Below the pieces are notes generated by a model. The model did not search any database. It was given only the letters and a program-made list of their open reading frames with translations, and was not told the DNA's origin. Position numbers and translations under genes: made by a program. From CAZMCC01 sp964564695 (lineage in GTDB: Bacteria; Planctomycetota; Phycisphaerae; Phycisphaerales; UBA1924), in assembly GCA_964564695.1 (NCBI GenBank), contig CAZMCC010000007.1, forward strand, positions 3,221 through 67,220: 64,000 nucleotides of DNA, in the 5' to 3' direction. Numbering within the stretch: the stretch's first letter is position 1; each line of letters begins with the position of its first letter. Of this stretch, positions 36,092-45,401 are shown piece after piece.

Positions 36092-36926
36092 TCGGCGCCC
36101 CGCACTCCGGGCAGTGATCACCGGCGATCCCCGCCAGCGGATAGTCGCAGCCGGCGCACCGCCCGTGGCGCCGGCGCCACCATCCCCGCGGGCGCCGCGA
36201 CAGCGCCGAGAACGCGAGCAGCCCCCGCAGACCGGCCAGCGTCGCCATGACGGCGCCGACCGGCAGCCCGGCGTCCACGGCGTAGCCGATCCACAGCCTT
36301 CGCTCGCGATCGGTGTCGCCGCCGCGAAGTCGGGCGATCCGTTCCGCGATGTCCGCATCGAGTTCCGCTCCGGGGTACACCAGGAGCATGTGGTCGACGC
36401 TCGCGCGCCGGATCTCGCCCCGTTGCTGGGGCGTCAGCGTCCGTTCGGTGAACGGCGCAAGCGTCATGCGGTCGCGCATCCGTCGATTCGTGAACGCGAC
36501 GGCGCCCGCAAACTCGTCCTCGAGAACGACCACCACCTGAACGATGCGCTCGGGGCTGTCCTGCCAGAGACGCGTCAGCTCGTCGGCGCTATCGGGGTTC
36601 GTGTCGATCACTCGCCAGGCCCCCCCCGCACCCCGCACACCCCCCGCACCCCCCGCACCCTCACCTTCGACGCCGTAGAGGTCGTACGACCAGCTCGCGC
36701 GCACGCCCTCGCCGGCCAGGTTCGCGCCCATGATCCTGTCGGCGAGCGTCCCGACGCTGGCCACGGAGAGGTCGGCGTCGATGCGCTGCTGCTTCAGCGT
36801 CAGCAGCGACCACGCGGCCATGAAGGCCCACACGGGAAAGGTGAGCGGATGGGTGAGCGCCCGCCGGAGCGTCCTTGCCCAGCCGCCCCCCCCGCCCCGA
36901 CTCGCCGTCCCGTCCCGCAACGCCAT
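36060..36926 (-). CDS. Membrane protein with C-terminal zinc ribbon
   Basis: 288 residues. One hydrophobic segment near the N-terminus (about 26-46), a soluble alpha/beta middle (about 50-215), a second hydrophobic segment (about 220-245), then CAGC(DYPLAGIAGDH)CPEC. A GAGGAGGVRGAGG run at about 90-105 is encoded by a CCCCGCACC-type tandem repeat (36617-36660). The start ATG 36926 has TACCGT 5 nt upstream. It is convergent with, and overlaps, the end of fusion C by 32 bp. Unknown function; member of the zinc-ribbon group in this window. Confidence 0.65.
   Translation of the reverse strand: MALRDGTASRGGGGGWARTLRRALTHPLTFPVWAFMAAWSLLTLKQQRIDADLSVASVGTLADRIMGANLAGEGVRASWSYDLYGVEGEGAGGAGGVRGAGGAWRVIDTNPDSADELTRLWQDSPERIVQVVVVLEDEFAGAVAFTNRRMRDRMTLAPFTERTLTPQQRGEIRRASVDHMLLVYPGAELDADIAERIARLRGGDTDRERRLWIGYAVDAGLPVGAVMATLAGLRGLLAFSALSRRPRGWWRRRHGRCAGCDYPLAGIAGDHCPECGAPITPAGGAAKR
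36617..36660. repeat. C-rich tandem repeat (CCCCGCACC-like) inside a gene
   Basis: Repeated CCCCGCACC/CCCCCGCACC units encode a Gly/Ala loop in frame on the minus strand. Similar C-rich runs lie in lysS (about 41964-42000), the sigma gene (about 50905-50940) and fusion A (about 29909-29935). Confidence 0.65.
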
Positions 36927-36931
36927 GCTTC

Positions 36932-36937
36932 ACGGTA
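36932..36937 (-). promoter_or_regulatory. -10-like hexamer TACCGT, 5 nt before the zinc-ribbon gene
   Basis: GGTACCGT on the minus strand precedes the ATG at 36926 by 5 nt. It is divergent from the gatC signal 36 bp away. Confidence 0.4.
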
Positions 36938-36973
36938 CCGCACCGCCCGCGCCGGGTTTCGGCGCAACGGCCC

Positions 36974-36979
36974 TACGAT
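36974..36979 (+). promoter_or_regulatory. -10-like hexamer TACGAT, 7 nt before gatC
   Basis: TACGAT precedes the ATG at 36987 by 7 nt. No Shine-Dalgarno is present, which predicts a leaderless gatC mRNA. Confidence 0.4.
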
Positions 36980-36986
36980 CGCCGCA

Positions 36987-37328
36987 ATGGCCCCCGACCC
37001 CGCCGCCCCCGCCACCAGCCCGAGCCCCGAGCCGCTCACCGTCGAGCAGGTCCGCAAGGTCGCCAAGCTCAGCCGCCTGGCGCTGAGCGACGCGCAGGCC
37101 GAGGACTACCGCTCGCGCCTCTCCGCGGTGCTGGGCTACGTGGAACGCCTGCGGGCCCTGGACCTCTCGAACGCCGAGCCGATGGCCCACCCGATGGAGA
37201 CGACCAACCGTCTGGGGGCCGACGAGCCGGGGCCGACGATTTCCAACGCGGCGTTCATGGCGATCGCGCCCGACAAGCACCCGCCGTTCGTGAAGGTGCC
37301 GAAGGTGATCGGCGAAGGCAGCGCGTGA
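36987..37328 (+). CDS. gatC: Asp-tRNA(Asn)/Glu-tRNA(Gln) amidotransferase subunit C
   Basis: 113 residues. The family start LTVEQVRKVAKLSRLALSD, the central LGYVERLRALDLSNAEPM and the end PPFVKVPKVIGE are all clear. An extra 16-residue Pro/Ala-rich N-terminus precedes the domain. GatC clamps GatA to GatB in the GatCAB complex that amidates misacylated Glu-tRNA(Gln) or Asp-tRNA(Asn). gatA follows after 101 bp; gatB is not in the window. Confidence 0.95.
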   Translation: MAPDPAAPATSPSPEPLTVEQVRKVAKLSRLALSDAQAEDYRSRLSAVLGYVERLRALDLSNAEPMAHPMETTNRLGADEPGPTISNAAFMAIAPDKHPPFVKVPKVIGEGSA

Positions 37329-37414
37329 TCCGCGCCGTCGTACCGGTGTCATCGCAAACACTGAGCATGCTCGATCGTGTCACGCGGCCGAGCGGTTCGC
37401 CGGCCCCACGCCGC

Positions 37415-37420
37415 TACGCT
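37415..37420 (+). promoter_or_regulatory. -10-like hexamer TACGCT, 9 nt before gatA
   Basis: TACGCT ends 9 nt before the ATG at 37430. It suggests that gatA has its own transcript start in addition to read-through from gatC. Confidence 0.4.
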
Positions 37421-37429
37421 TAGCCCGCG

Positions 37430-38932
37430 ATGGATTACGCGGCCTCCAGCATGACCCAGCTCGCTGCCGGCGTGCGCAAGCGCGAGGCCTCGGCGGAGTC
37501 GCTCGTCCGTGCCGCCCTCGACCGGCTCGGGGCCGCCGCCGGACTCAACGCCTTCGTCGACACCTTCCCCGACCACGCCCTCGAGCGCGCCCGCGAGATC
37601 GACCGCGACCTCGCCGCCGGCAACAACCGGGGTCCGCTCGCGGGGGTGCCGTTCGTCGTGAAGGACAACATGTGCGTGGCGGAGTCGGATGGCAGGGGGA
37701 GCGGCCCCGGCGGCCGAACGACCTGCGCCTCGCGCATTCTCGAAGGCTTCCGCTCGCCGTACACCGCGACCGCGGTGCAGAAGCTCCTCGATGCGGGGGG
37801 CGTGCTCATCGCCAAGACCAACCTCGACGAGTTCGCCATGGGCTCCTCGGGGGAGAGTTCCTGCTTCGGCCCGACGAAGAACCCGTGGGATCACGCTCGC
37901 GTTCCGGGCGGCTCGAGCTCCGGATCCGCGGCCGCCGTCGCCGCGGGCGTGGTGCCCATGGCCCTCGGGTCCGACACGGGTGGCTCGATCCGCCAGCCCG
38001 CATCGTGGTGCAACCTCGTCGGGGTCAAGCCGACGTACGGGCGCGTCTCGCGCTACGGCCTGATCGCGTACGCCAGCAGCCTCGACCAGATCGGGCCCAT
38101 CTCCCGCACCGTCACCGACGCCGCCGCCACCCTCGCCGTCATCTCCGGCTGCGACAACAACGACTCCACCTCCGGCAAGTTCCCCCACGCCGACTTCCTG
38201 CGTGACCTCGACACGCCGATCGACGGCCTGCGCATCGGCGTCCCGCGCCAGGCCCGCAGCGATTCGAACCACCCCGGCGTCGCCGGCGCCTTCGAGGCCG
38301 CGGTCGCCACGCTCAAGTCGCTCGGCGCCACCATCGTGGACGCCGACCTCCCGCACACCGACTACGGCGTCGCGGCGTACTACCTGATCGCCCCCGCCGA
38401 AGCCAGCTCCAACCTCGCCCGCTTCGACGGCGTGCGCTACGGCCGGCGGGCATCACTCTCTCCTAGCGAAGCCCTCGACGACCTCTACATCCGCTCGCGC
38501 TCCGAAGGCTTCGGCCCCGAAGTGCAACGCCGCATCATGCTCGGCACCTACGCCCTTTCGAGCGGCTACTACGATGCGTACTACGCGACCGCCGCGAAGG
38601 TGCGCCGGCTGATCCAGACCGACTACGAGACCGCCCTGCTCACGAACCCCGGCTGCCACGCGCTGCTCATGCCGGTCGCACCGTCCCCGGCGTTCAAGAT
38701 CGGGGCCAAGGACGCCGACCCGCTCTCGTTGTACCTCGAGGACGTGTACACGGTGGGCGTGAACCTCGCGGGCATCCCGGCCGTGAGCATCCCGGCCGGG
38801 TTCGCGAACGTCGATGGCAAGGACCTGCCCGTGGGTGTGCAGCTCATTGGGTCGCCGTTGGGGGAGCCCACGCTCCTGCGGATCGCGCGGGCGTTCGAGC
38901 GCGAGACGACGTTCGGGGAACGCCGACCTTGA
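37430..38932 (+). CDS. gatA: Asp-tRNA(Asn)/Glu-tRNA(Gln) amidotransferase subunit A
   Basis: 500 residues, the amidase that releases ammonia from glutamine. The Ser-cisSer-Lys triad is visible: Lys in PFVVKDNM, the glycine/serine loop PGGSSSGSAAAVAAG, and the nucleophile in GSDTGGSIRQPA. The usual RTTCASRIL follows a 12-residue Gly/Ser/Arg-rich insertion (AESDGRGSGPGG) not typical of GatA. The stop TGA is the first three bases of REP copy 3, immediately before the RAYT gene. Confidence 0.96.
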   Translation: MDYAASSMTQLAAGVRKREASAESLVRAALDRLGAAAGLNAFVDTFPDHALERAREIDRDLAAGNNRGPLAGVPFVVKDNMCVAESDGRGSGPGGRTTCASRILEGFRSPYTATAVQKLLDAGGVLIAKTNLDEFAMGSSGESSCFGPTKNPWDHARVPGGSSSGSAAAVAAGVVPMALGSDTGGSIRQPASWCNLVGVKPTYGRVSRYGLIAYASSLDQIGPISRTVTDAAATLAVISGCDNNDSTSGKFPHADFLRDLDTPIDGLRIGVPRQARSDSNHPGVAGAFEAAVATLKSLGATIVDADLPHTDYGVAAYYLIAPAEASSNLARFDGVRYGRRASLSPSEALDDLYIRSRSEGFGPEVQRRIMLGTYALSSGYYDAYYATAAKVRRLIQTDYETALLTNPGCHALLMPVAPSPAFKIGAKDADPLSLYLEDVYTVGVNLAGIPAVSIPAGFANVDGKDLPVGVQLIGSPLGEPTLLRIARAFERETTFGERRP

Positions 38933-39010
38933 TCAGAGCCTCTCGCGCAAGCGGGAGGTGCTGGACTTCCGGATGCCAAAGACCTCTCGCTCGCGCGAGA
39001 GGCTCTGTCA
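38930..39010. repeat. REP pair (BIME) copy 3, between gatA and RAYT
   Basis: Left arm 38930-38959 (head TGATCAGAG), right arm 38982-39010 (head on the other strand TGACAGAG). Stems are CCTCTCGC/GCGGGAGG and CCTCTCGC/GCGAGAGG, and the spacer begins GCTGGAC. The left TGA stops gatA. The right TGA stops the extended RAYT frame. Confidence 0.85.
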
Positions 39011-39502
39011 CTCAAACCGCTCGGGGCGATCCTGCTCATTCACAACGTAGTGTGAGGCCCGGTACACGCTCTCGTCGTTTCACAAGTACTTCGTGCTGGC
39101 CCGCTTCGTCCATACAGCCTGTTTCGCACCGACCAGCCCCGCCTCGCGAAGCCGGCGCGTCGACCAGGACTTCAGTTGCGCGACCATCTCCTCTGGAGCG
39201 TGCAACGCTCGGCCGACCACCGCATGGACATGATTGCTGCGCACGTTCATCGCAACCAGTTTCCAGCCGCGGATGCGCGAATGGTCGTTGATCGCCTGCG
39301 TTACAACGCCACGTCCTCTGGCGTTCAGGACGAGCGGTTCGCCACGCATCCGCGCGGCATGACTCGATCTCATTGCTTCGTTGGAGGGCACGCCGGGCTG
39401 GGCGTATCGATTGTGAACATCATCGACTGAGCTTCGCTCGTCGCCAGGAAGCCACGTGCCATACGTCGTCCACGTGAGCATGTACGCCAGGGGACCGTCC
39501 AT
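39008..39502 (-). pseudogene. REP-associated tyrosine transposase (RAYT) with in-frame TGA
   Basis: The frame encodes 140 residues (to a TGA at 39080-39082), then 23 more to a second TGA at 39008-39010. The first part has the Y1 transposase core: LTWTTYGTWLPGD, the HUH motif in VRSNHVHAVV, and LKSWSTRRLREAGL. The extra 23 residues include ASHYVVNEQ, which looks like the catalytic-tyrosine helix of this family. The homologous sequence usually reads YLW there, so TGG to TGA is the simplest reading. As it stands the protein lacks its tyrosine unless the TGA is read through. REP copies lie on both sides, as expected for a RAYT. No TnpB or IS605 end is seen. Confidence 0.8.
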
Positions 39503-39517
39503 GGCTCATTATCGGTG

Positions 39518-39589
39518 TCTCAGCGCAAGCGGGAGGCACTCGGTATTCGAGAGTCCAGCACCTCCCGCTTGCGCGGGAGGCTCTGATCA
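39518..39589. repeat. REP pair copy 4, upstream of RAYT (one arm eroded)
   Basis: Right arm 39560-39589 is intact (stem CCTCCCGC/GCGGGAGG, head TGATCAGAG on the minus strand). The left arm keeps only CGCAAGCGGGAGG near 39524-39536. The minus-strand TGA at 39587-39589 is the stop of the epimerase gene. The spacer, read on the minus strand, starts GCTGGACT like copy 3. Confidence 0.75.
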
Positions 39590-40648
39590 CGCCCTGACCG
39601 GCTGCGCCGGCGGCACGTTCCACGCCGGGCTCTGGTGGCGGCCCTGTTCGACGTACCAGCGCGTCATCTTCGCGATTCCCTCGCTCAGCGGCACCTTGGG
39701 CTTGTACCCGGCCGCGAGGACCTTGTCGGCCTCGAACTTCGTCTGGGCCGCGAAGAGCTTTTTCACGCGGGCCGAGCTGATGGGCAGGTTCTTGCCCGTG
39801 AGCTTGATGGCGACGTCGAACGGGAGCGCCCCGAGCGTCGCCACCCACATCGGGACCTTCGTCGGCCCGCGCCGCCCGAGGGCGGTGCAGATCGTCTCCA
39901 TGATCTGGCGGCTCGTGAAGTCGGGCTTGTCGATGTAGTTGTATACGTGGAAGCCGGGGCCCACCGCGGCCACCGTCGACCCGGTCGCCGCGCTCGAGCC
40001 CGGGGCGGCGCCCCAGAGCTGGCACGTCGCGTCGACGATGTTCTCGACGTACGAGAGGCTCTTGATGTTGTTGCCGTCGCCGACGAGCAGGCCGCGTCCC
40101 TTGCTGATCTGGCGGATCAGCGAGTACATGTTCGCGAAGTTGCGCGGGCCGAACGTCACGGTGGGACGGATGACCAGCGCGCGGCGCCCGTTCCCGCCTT
40201 CGTTCGTCCAGGCGGCGAGCACCTTCTCGCCCGCGAGCTTGCTCTGCCCGTACGGGCTCACGGGAACCATCGGCGCGTTCTCGTGGTGCGGCTCGGGCGC
40301 ATCGCCGTAGACCGCGACCGTCGAGTAAAAGACGATGTCGCGGACTCCCTGCTCGCCCATCACCTCGGTGATGAGCTTCGTGCCGCGTTCGTTTACCGAG
40401 AAGTACGTGTCGCGCTCGATCCCGAAGTCGTGGTGGGCGGCCGCGAGGTGCAGCACCGCGTCGCACCCCTTCATCGCCTGCTCGAGCGTCGCGCGGTCGC
40501 GCACGTCGCCTTTGATGTGGCGATAGGGCCTGGCCTGCTCGCTCGGGCTCACGAGGTCGAGATTGACCATGTCGTGTCCGCCGGCCCGCAGCGGCTCGTA
40601 GAAGTAGCTCGCGATGAATCCGGACCCGCCGGTGACCAGAATCCGCAC
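39587..40648 (-). CDS. NAD-dependent epimerase/dehydratase (extended SDR)
   Basis: 353 residues from a GTG at 40648 with GGAGA 7-8 nt upstream. The nucleotide-binding motif GGSGFIAS (a variant of GxxGxxG) opens the protein. HLAAAHHDFG, YSTVAVYG and the catalytic YGQSK (Tyr-x3-Lys) follow, then IRPTVTFGPRNFANMY. These are features of UDP-sugar 4-epimerases and related extended SDRs. The substrate is not determined; the glycosyltransferases nearby make a nucleotide sugar likely. The stop codon is part of REP copy 4. Confidence 0.9.
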   Translation of the reverse strand: MRILVTGGSGFIASYFYEPLRAGGHDMVNLDLVSPSEQARPYRHIKGDVRDRATLEQAMKGCDAVLHLAAAHHDFGIERDTYFSVNERGTKLITEVMGEQGVRDIVFYSTVAVYGDAPEPHHENAPMVPVSPYGQSKLAGEKVLAAWTNEGGNGRRALVIRPTVTFGPRNFANMYSLIRQISKGRGLLVGDGNNIKSLSYVENIVDATCQLWGAAPGSSAATGSTVAAVGPGFHVYNYIDKPDFTSRQIMETICTALGRRGPTKVPMWVATLGALPFDVAIKLTGKNLPISSARVKKLFAAQTKFEADKVLAAGYKPKVPLSEGIAKMTRWYVEQGRHQSPAWNVPPAQPVRA

Positions 40649-40771
40649 GACCCAATCTCCTGCCAGATCCCACGTCCGAGAACGCTAGTAGACCGCAATC
40701 CTCAACGCCGCACAACGTCGGCCCACCGTCCGGCAAACCTGAGCCCAACCGCGACGGAGCGGGTATCGAAC

Positions 40772-42490
<1,719 letters not shown>

Positions 42491-42499
42491 CAGGGGGCC

Positions 42500-42505
42500 A
42501 TCGTA
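42500..42505 (-). promoter_or_regulatory. -10-like hexamer TACGAT, 9 nt before lysS
   Basis: TACGAT on the minus strand lies in the 25-bp gap between the Rrf2 gene and lysS. It predicts a separate, leaderless lysS transcript. Confidence 0.4.
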
Positions 42506-42515
42506 CGCGCACGCT

Positions 42516-43064
42516 TCAGGCGCGCCGCGTTTCGCCGCCCGTCAGGACGCTCGCCGCCGCACTCCGCGTCCCGCGACGGGTGGCGATCGGGACGCTGGTC
42601 TGCAGGATGGGCTTGCCGCTCGGCCCGGTCCCGTTCGTCCGACCGGCGCCGGCAGGGCCGCCACCGTCCACCGCCGCGTCCGTGACCAGGTCCGACAGCT
42701 TCATGTCGTCGAGCACCGCGATCACGTCCGCCGCGATCCGGTCCATGACGCCCTCGAGCAGCCGCAGCGCGTCGCTGTCGTGCGTCCCGGGCTCGCGCAC
42801 GCGCTCGCGGCGCTGCGGGCTCACGCACCGCACGATCTCGATGAGCCGCACGTCCTCCGGCTGGCGCGAGAGCTTGTAGCCCCCGCCCACGCCGCGACGT
42901 CCCGTGACCAGCCCGCCCGCGGCGAGCTGCTGCAGAACCTTCGCGAGATAGTGCATGGGCACCTTGGTCCGTTCGGCGAGCTCGCCGGTCGGCACCAGGT
43001 GACCCCGCACGAGCGCGAGCCAAGTCATCGCGCGGAGCGCGTATTCGGTCGTCTGAGAGAACAT
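42516..43064 (-). CDS. Rrf2-family transcriptional regulator
   Basis: 182 residues from ATG 43064, with GAGG upstream. The N-terminal winged helix is typical: MFSQTTEYALRAMTWLA, ELAERTKVPMHYLAKVLQQLAAGGLV, RGVGGGYKLSR. Only one cysteine (IVRCVSP) remains of the three that bind a cluster in IscR-type members, so it probably does not hold an Fe-S cluster. A C-terminal tail of about 50 Gly/Thr-rich residues is extra. A TATACT hexamer lies 38 nt before the start, which fits a normal led transcript, unlike many neighbours. Confidence 0.88.
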   Translation of the reverse strand: MFSQTTEYALRAMTWLALVRGHLVPTGELAERTKVPMHYLAKVLQQLAAGGLVTGRRGVGGGYKLSRQPEDVRLIEIVRCVSPQRRERVREPGTHDSDALRLLEGVMDRIAADVIAVLDDMKLSDLVTDAAVDGGGPAGAGRTNGTGPSGKPILQTSVPIATRRGTRSAAASVLTGGETRRA

Positions 43065-43192
43065 GGGGGTCGACCTCGCTCGCACGTGAAGGCGTTGGCT
43101 CAGTATACGACACACCCCGAGCGCGGCCCGTCTGTTATCACCTTGGGTAGTTTCTTGTCTCGATCGCCGCCGTTGGCCGCGCTAAGGACGAT

Positions 43193-45265
43193 TTACACTC
43201 CGGTGTTACCGGACGAATCGCCCTTCGTTGAGGCAACAGCTTTCCATGGCCTGACGGTCAGGAGCAGCAACGAGTTTGCCACGACCAACAGAGTCCCCCC
43301 TTCGTGCCCGAGCACCCCCGCCCACAGCGGCAGCGGCTCGCCCACCCGCGACCCCACCAGCGTCACCACCGCCATCACCCCGATTGCGGCCAACGCAAAC
43401 GCCAGGTTCGCCACGATCGTCCAGCGGGTCCGGCGGGCCAGGCGCACCGCCCAGGGAATCGCCCGCAAGTCCTCCCCCAGCATCACGATGTCGGCGGACT
43501 CCAGGGCCGCGTCCGAGCCGATCGAGCCGATCGCGATCGCGACATCGGCCGCGGCGAGGGCGGGGGCGTCGTTCACGCCGTCGCCGACCAAGCCCACCCC
43601 CCGGTATCCGCGGCGCGCCCGGACTTCATCCCGAACCTTGGCGATGTGGGCAACCTTGTCTTCGGGCAACAGTTCTGAGTGATGGCGATCGATGCCGAGC
43701 GACCTGGCAAGTCGCTCGACGACGCCCTTCTTGTCGCCGCTGAGCATCACGAGCGGGGTCACGCCGATCTCGTGAAGGCGGGGAGCCAGCTCGTCGGCTC
43801 CGGGGCGGGGGGCATCGGACATGACGATGACCGCGGCCTGGCCGTTCCAGGCGATGATGACCGCGATCTGACCCCGGGCCTGCACGCGACCGAGCACCTC
43901 GGCAGCACGGTTCCGCAGGCAGACGGGGATCAATTCCTCGGTGTAGGCGAGGGTGCCGAGCCGTGCGGGAACGCCGCCGAACTCGCCGCTGACGCCCCGA
44001 CCGGGCGTGAATGTGGCGCGGGTCGCGGGCCCGAAGGCGACGCGCCGGATCTTGGCCTCCGCGACGATCGCCACCGCGATCGGGTGGGTGGAGTCCTGCT
44101 CGAGCCCGGCGGCGATGCTTAGGAGCTGGTTGCCGTCTGACCACCCGACCGGGTGGACCTGCTGCACGTCGGGTCGGCCGAGGGTGAGCGTGCCGGTCTT
44201 GTCGAGGCACAGGGCGCCCAACCGCGAGAGGCGCTCCATCGCCTGGCCGCCCTTGAAGAGGATGCCGCCGCGGGCCGCCCGGGCGATGCCCGTGAGCGTT
44301 GCCGTCGGCGTGGCGATGATCACGGCGCACGGCGACATGACGATGAGCAGCGTGATCGCGGTGTACGCGGCCGTGCCCGCCGGGTCGCCGAGGATCAGCC
44401 ACCACACGAGCCACACGAGCATCGAGAGGCCGAGCACACCCAGGGCGTACGGCTCGCTGACGCGGTCGATGAGCCGCTGCACCGGCTCGCGCTGCTGCTG
44501 GGCCTGCGTCACGAGGTTCACGATCCGCTGCAGGCTCGACTCGCTCACCCGCTTGAGCACCCGCGCCTCGATCGGGTTCCCCACGTTCAGCGTGCCCGCG
44601 TACAGCTCATCGCCCGGACGCACATCCCGCGGCATGCTCTCGCCCGTGAGCGTCGCCTGGTTCACGGCCGACATGCCCGCGACCAGCTCGGCATCGGCCG
44701 GGATGACTTCGCCGGGCGGGATCTTGATGCGGTCGCCCGGCACGAGCGACTCGGGCGGCACCGCCACCCACTCGCCCGCGGGGTCGGCCCGGAGCGTGGC
44801 CGTGGGCATCAGCTTGTGCAGCGCCTCGACCGCCCGCTTGGTGCGGGCCATCGCGAGCCCCTCGAGCCCGCCGGCGAGCACGAACAGGAACAGCAGCAGC
44901 GCCCCCTCGGCCGGGGCGTTCAGATACGCCGCCAGCACGGCCCCCACGACCATGAGGCAGTCGATGTCGAAGGTGAGCTTGCGCAGCGACTCCCACGCCG
45001 CCTTCGCTCCGTGCACCAGCCCGATCCCGAGGCTGATCCAGACGAGCCATCGGGCCGCCGGCACGCCGAGGACCACGTCGCCGGCCCAGCCGAGCAGGAG
45101 CAGCCCGCCGGCGATCGAGGTCGAAGCCACTTCACCCCGCGGCGAGAACAGGAACGCCCCATCCTCGTCAGCCTCATGAGTCTGGCCGACGTGGGGCGCG
45201 GGGACAGCCGCCGCCGCGTGGGCGGCGTGCTCGTGAAGGCTCTGCTCGGTCACGGCCGTGGGCAT
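43193..45265 (-). CDS. Heavy-metal P-type ATPase (P1B)
   Basis: 690 residues from ATG 45265, chosen because TACCGT lies 8 nt upstream. There is no HMA domain; instead the N-terminus is histidine-rich (LHEHAAHAAAAVPAPHVGQTHE). The core has the TGES phosphatase motif, the membrane metal site SPC (in MSPCAVIIATP, where many relatives have CPC), phosphorylation site DKTGT, the P1B HP dipeptide (DSTHPIAVAI), GDGVNDAP, and the end HEGGTLLVVANSLLLL seen in Zn/Cd/Co exporters. Probable divalent metal efflux. It shares a short divergent region with the zinc-ribbon gene at 45402. Confidence 0.92.
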   Translation of the reverse strand: MPTAVTEQSLHEHAAHAAAAVPAPHVGQTHEADEDGAFLFSPRGEVASTSIAGGLLLLGWAGDVVLGVPAARWLVWISLGIGLVHGAKAAWESLRKLTFDIDCLMVVGAVLAAYLNAPAEGALLLFLFVLAGGLEGLAMARTKRAVEALHKLMPTATLRADPAGEWVAVPPESLVPGDRIKIPPGEVIPADAELVAGMSAVNQATLTGESMPRDVRPGDELYAGTLNVGNPIEARVLKRVSESSLQRIVNLVTQAQQQREPVQRLIDRVSEPYALGVLGLSMLVWLVWWLILGDPAGTAAYTAITLLIVMSPCAVIIATPTATLTGIARAARGGILFKGGQAMERLSRLGALCLDKTGTLTLGRPDVQQVHPVGWSDGNQLLSIAAGLEQDSTHPIAVAIVAEAKIRRVAFGPATRATFTPGRGVSGEFGGVPARLGTLAYTEELIPVCLRNRAAEVLGRVQARGQIAVIIAWNGQAAVIVMSDAPRPGADELAPRLHEIGVTPLVMLSGDKKGVVERLARSLGIDRHHSELLPEDKVAHIAKVRDEVRARRGYRGVGLVGDGVNDAPALAAADVAIAIGSIGSDAALESADIVMLGEDLRAIPWAVRLARRTRWTIVANLAFALAAIGVMAVVTLVGSRVGEPLPLWAGVLGHEGGTLLVVANSLLLLTVRPWKAVASTKGDSSGNTGV

Positions 45266-45273
45266 CGCGGGGA

Positions 45274-45279
45274 ACGGTA
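45274..45279 (-). promoter_or_regulatory. -10-like hexamer TACCGT, 8 nt before the P1B ATPase
   Basis: TACCGT on the minus strand, followed by 8 nt and the ATG at 45265; no Shine-Dalgarno. It supports this start over three ATGs farther upstream. Confidence 0.4.
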
Positions 45280-45391
45280 GTGGGGCCGGTGCTCCCCGCG
45301 GAACGTGGCACACCCGCCCGGCACCGTGCACCGCACCGCTCGCGGCTTGGTCGCCCTGAGTCCGGGCCGCGGCCGGTTGGGCGGCCATCGG

Positions 45392-45397
45392 TACAGT
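45392..45397 (+). promoter_or_regulatory. -10-like hexamer TACAGT, 4 nt before the frameshifted zinc-ribbon gene
   Basis: GGTACAGT is followed by GGGC and the ATG at 45402. Its paralogue at 46467 has GGTACACT at a similar place. Confidence 0.4.
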
Positions 45398-45401
45398 GGG
45401 C

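Noticed and set aside
39008..39502. Ordinary IS200/IS605 insertion sequence
   Set aside because: No TnpB and no IS200-type ends; REP hairpins on both sides fit a RAYT better.
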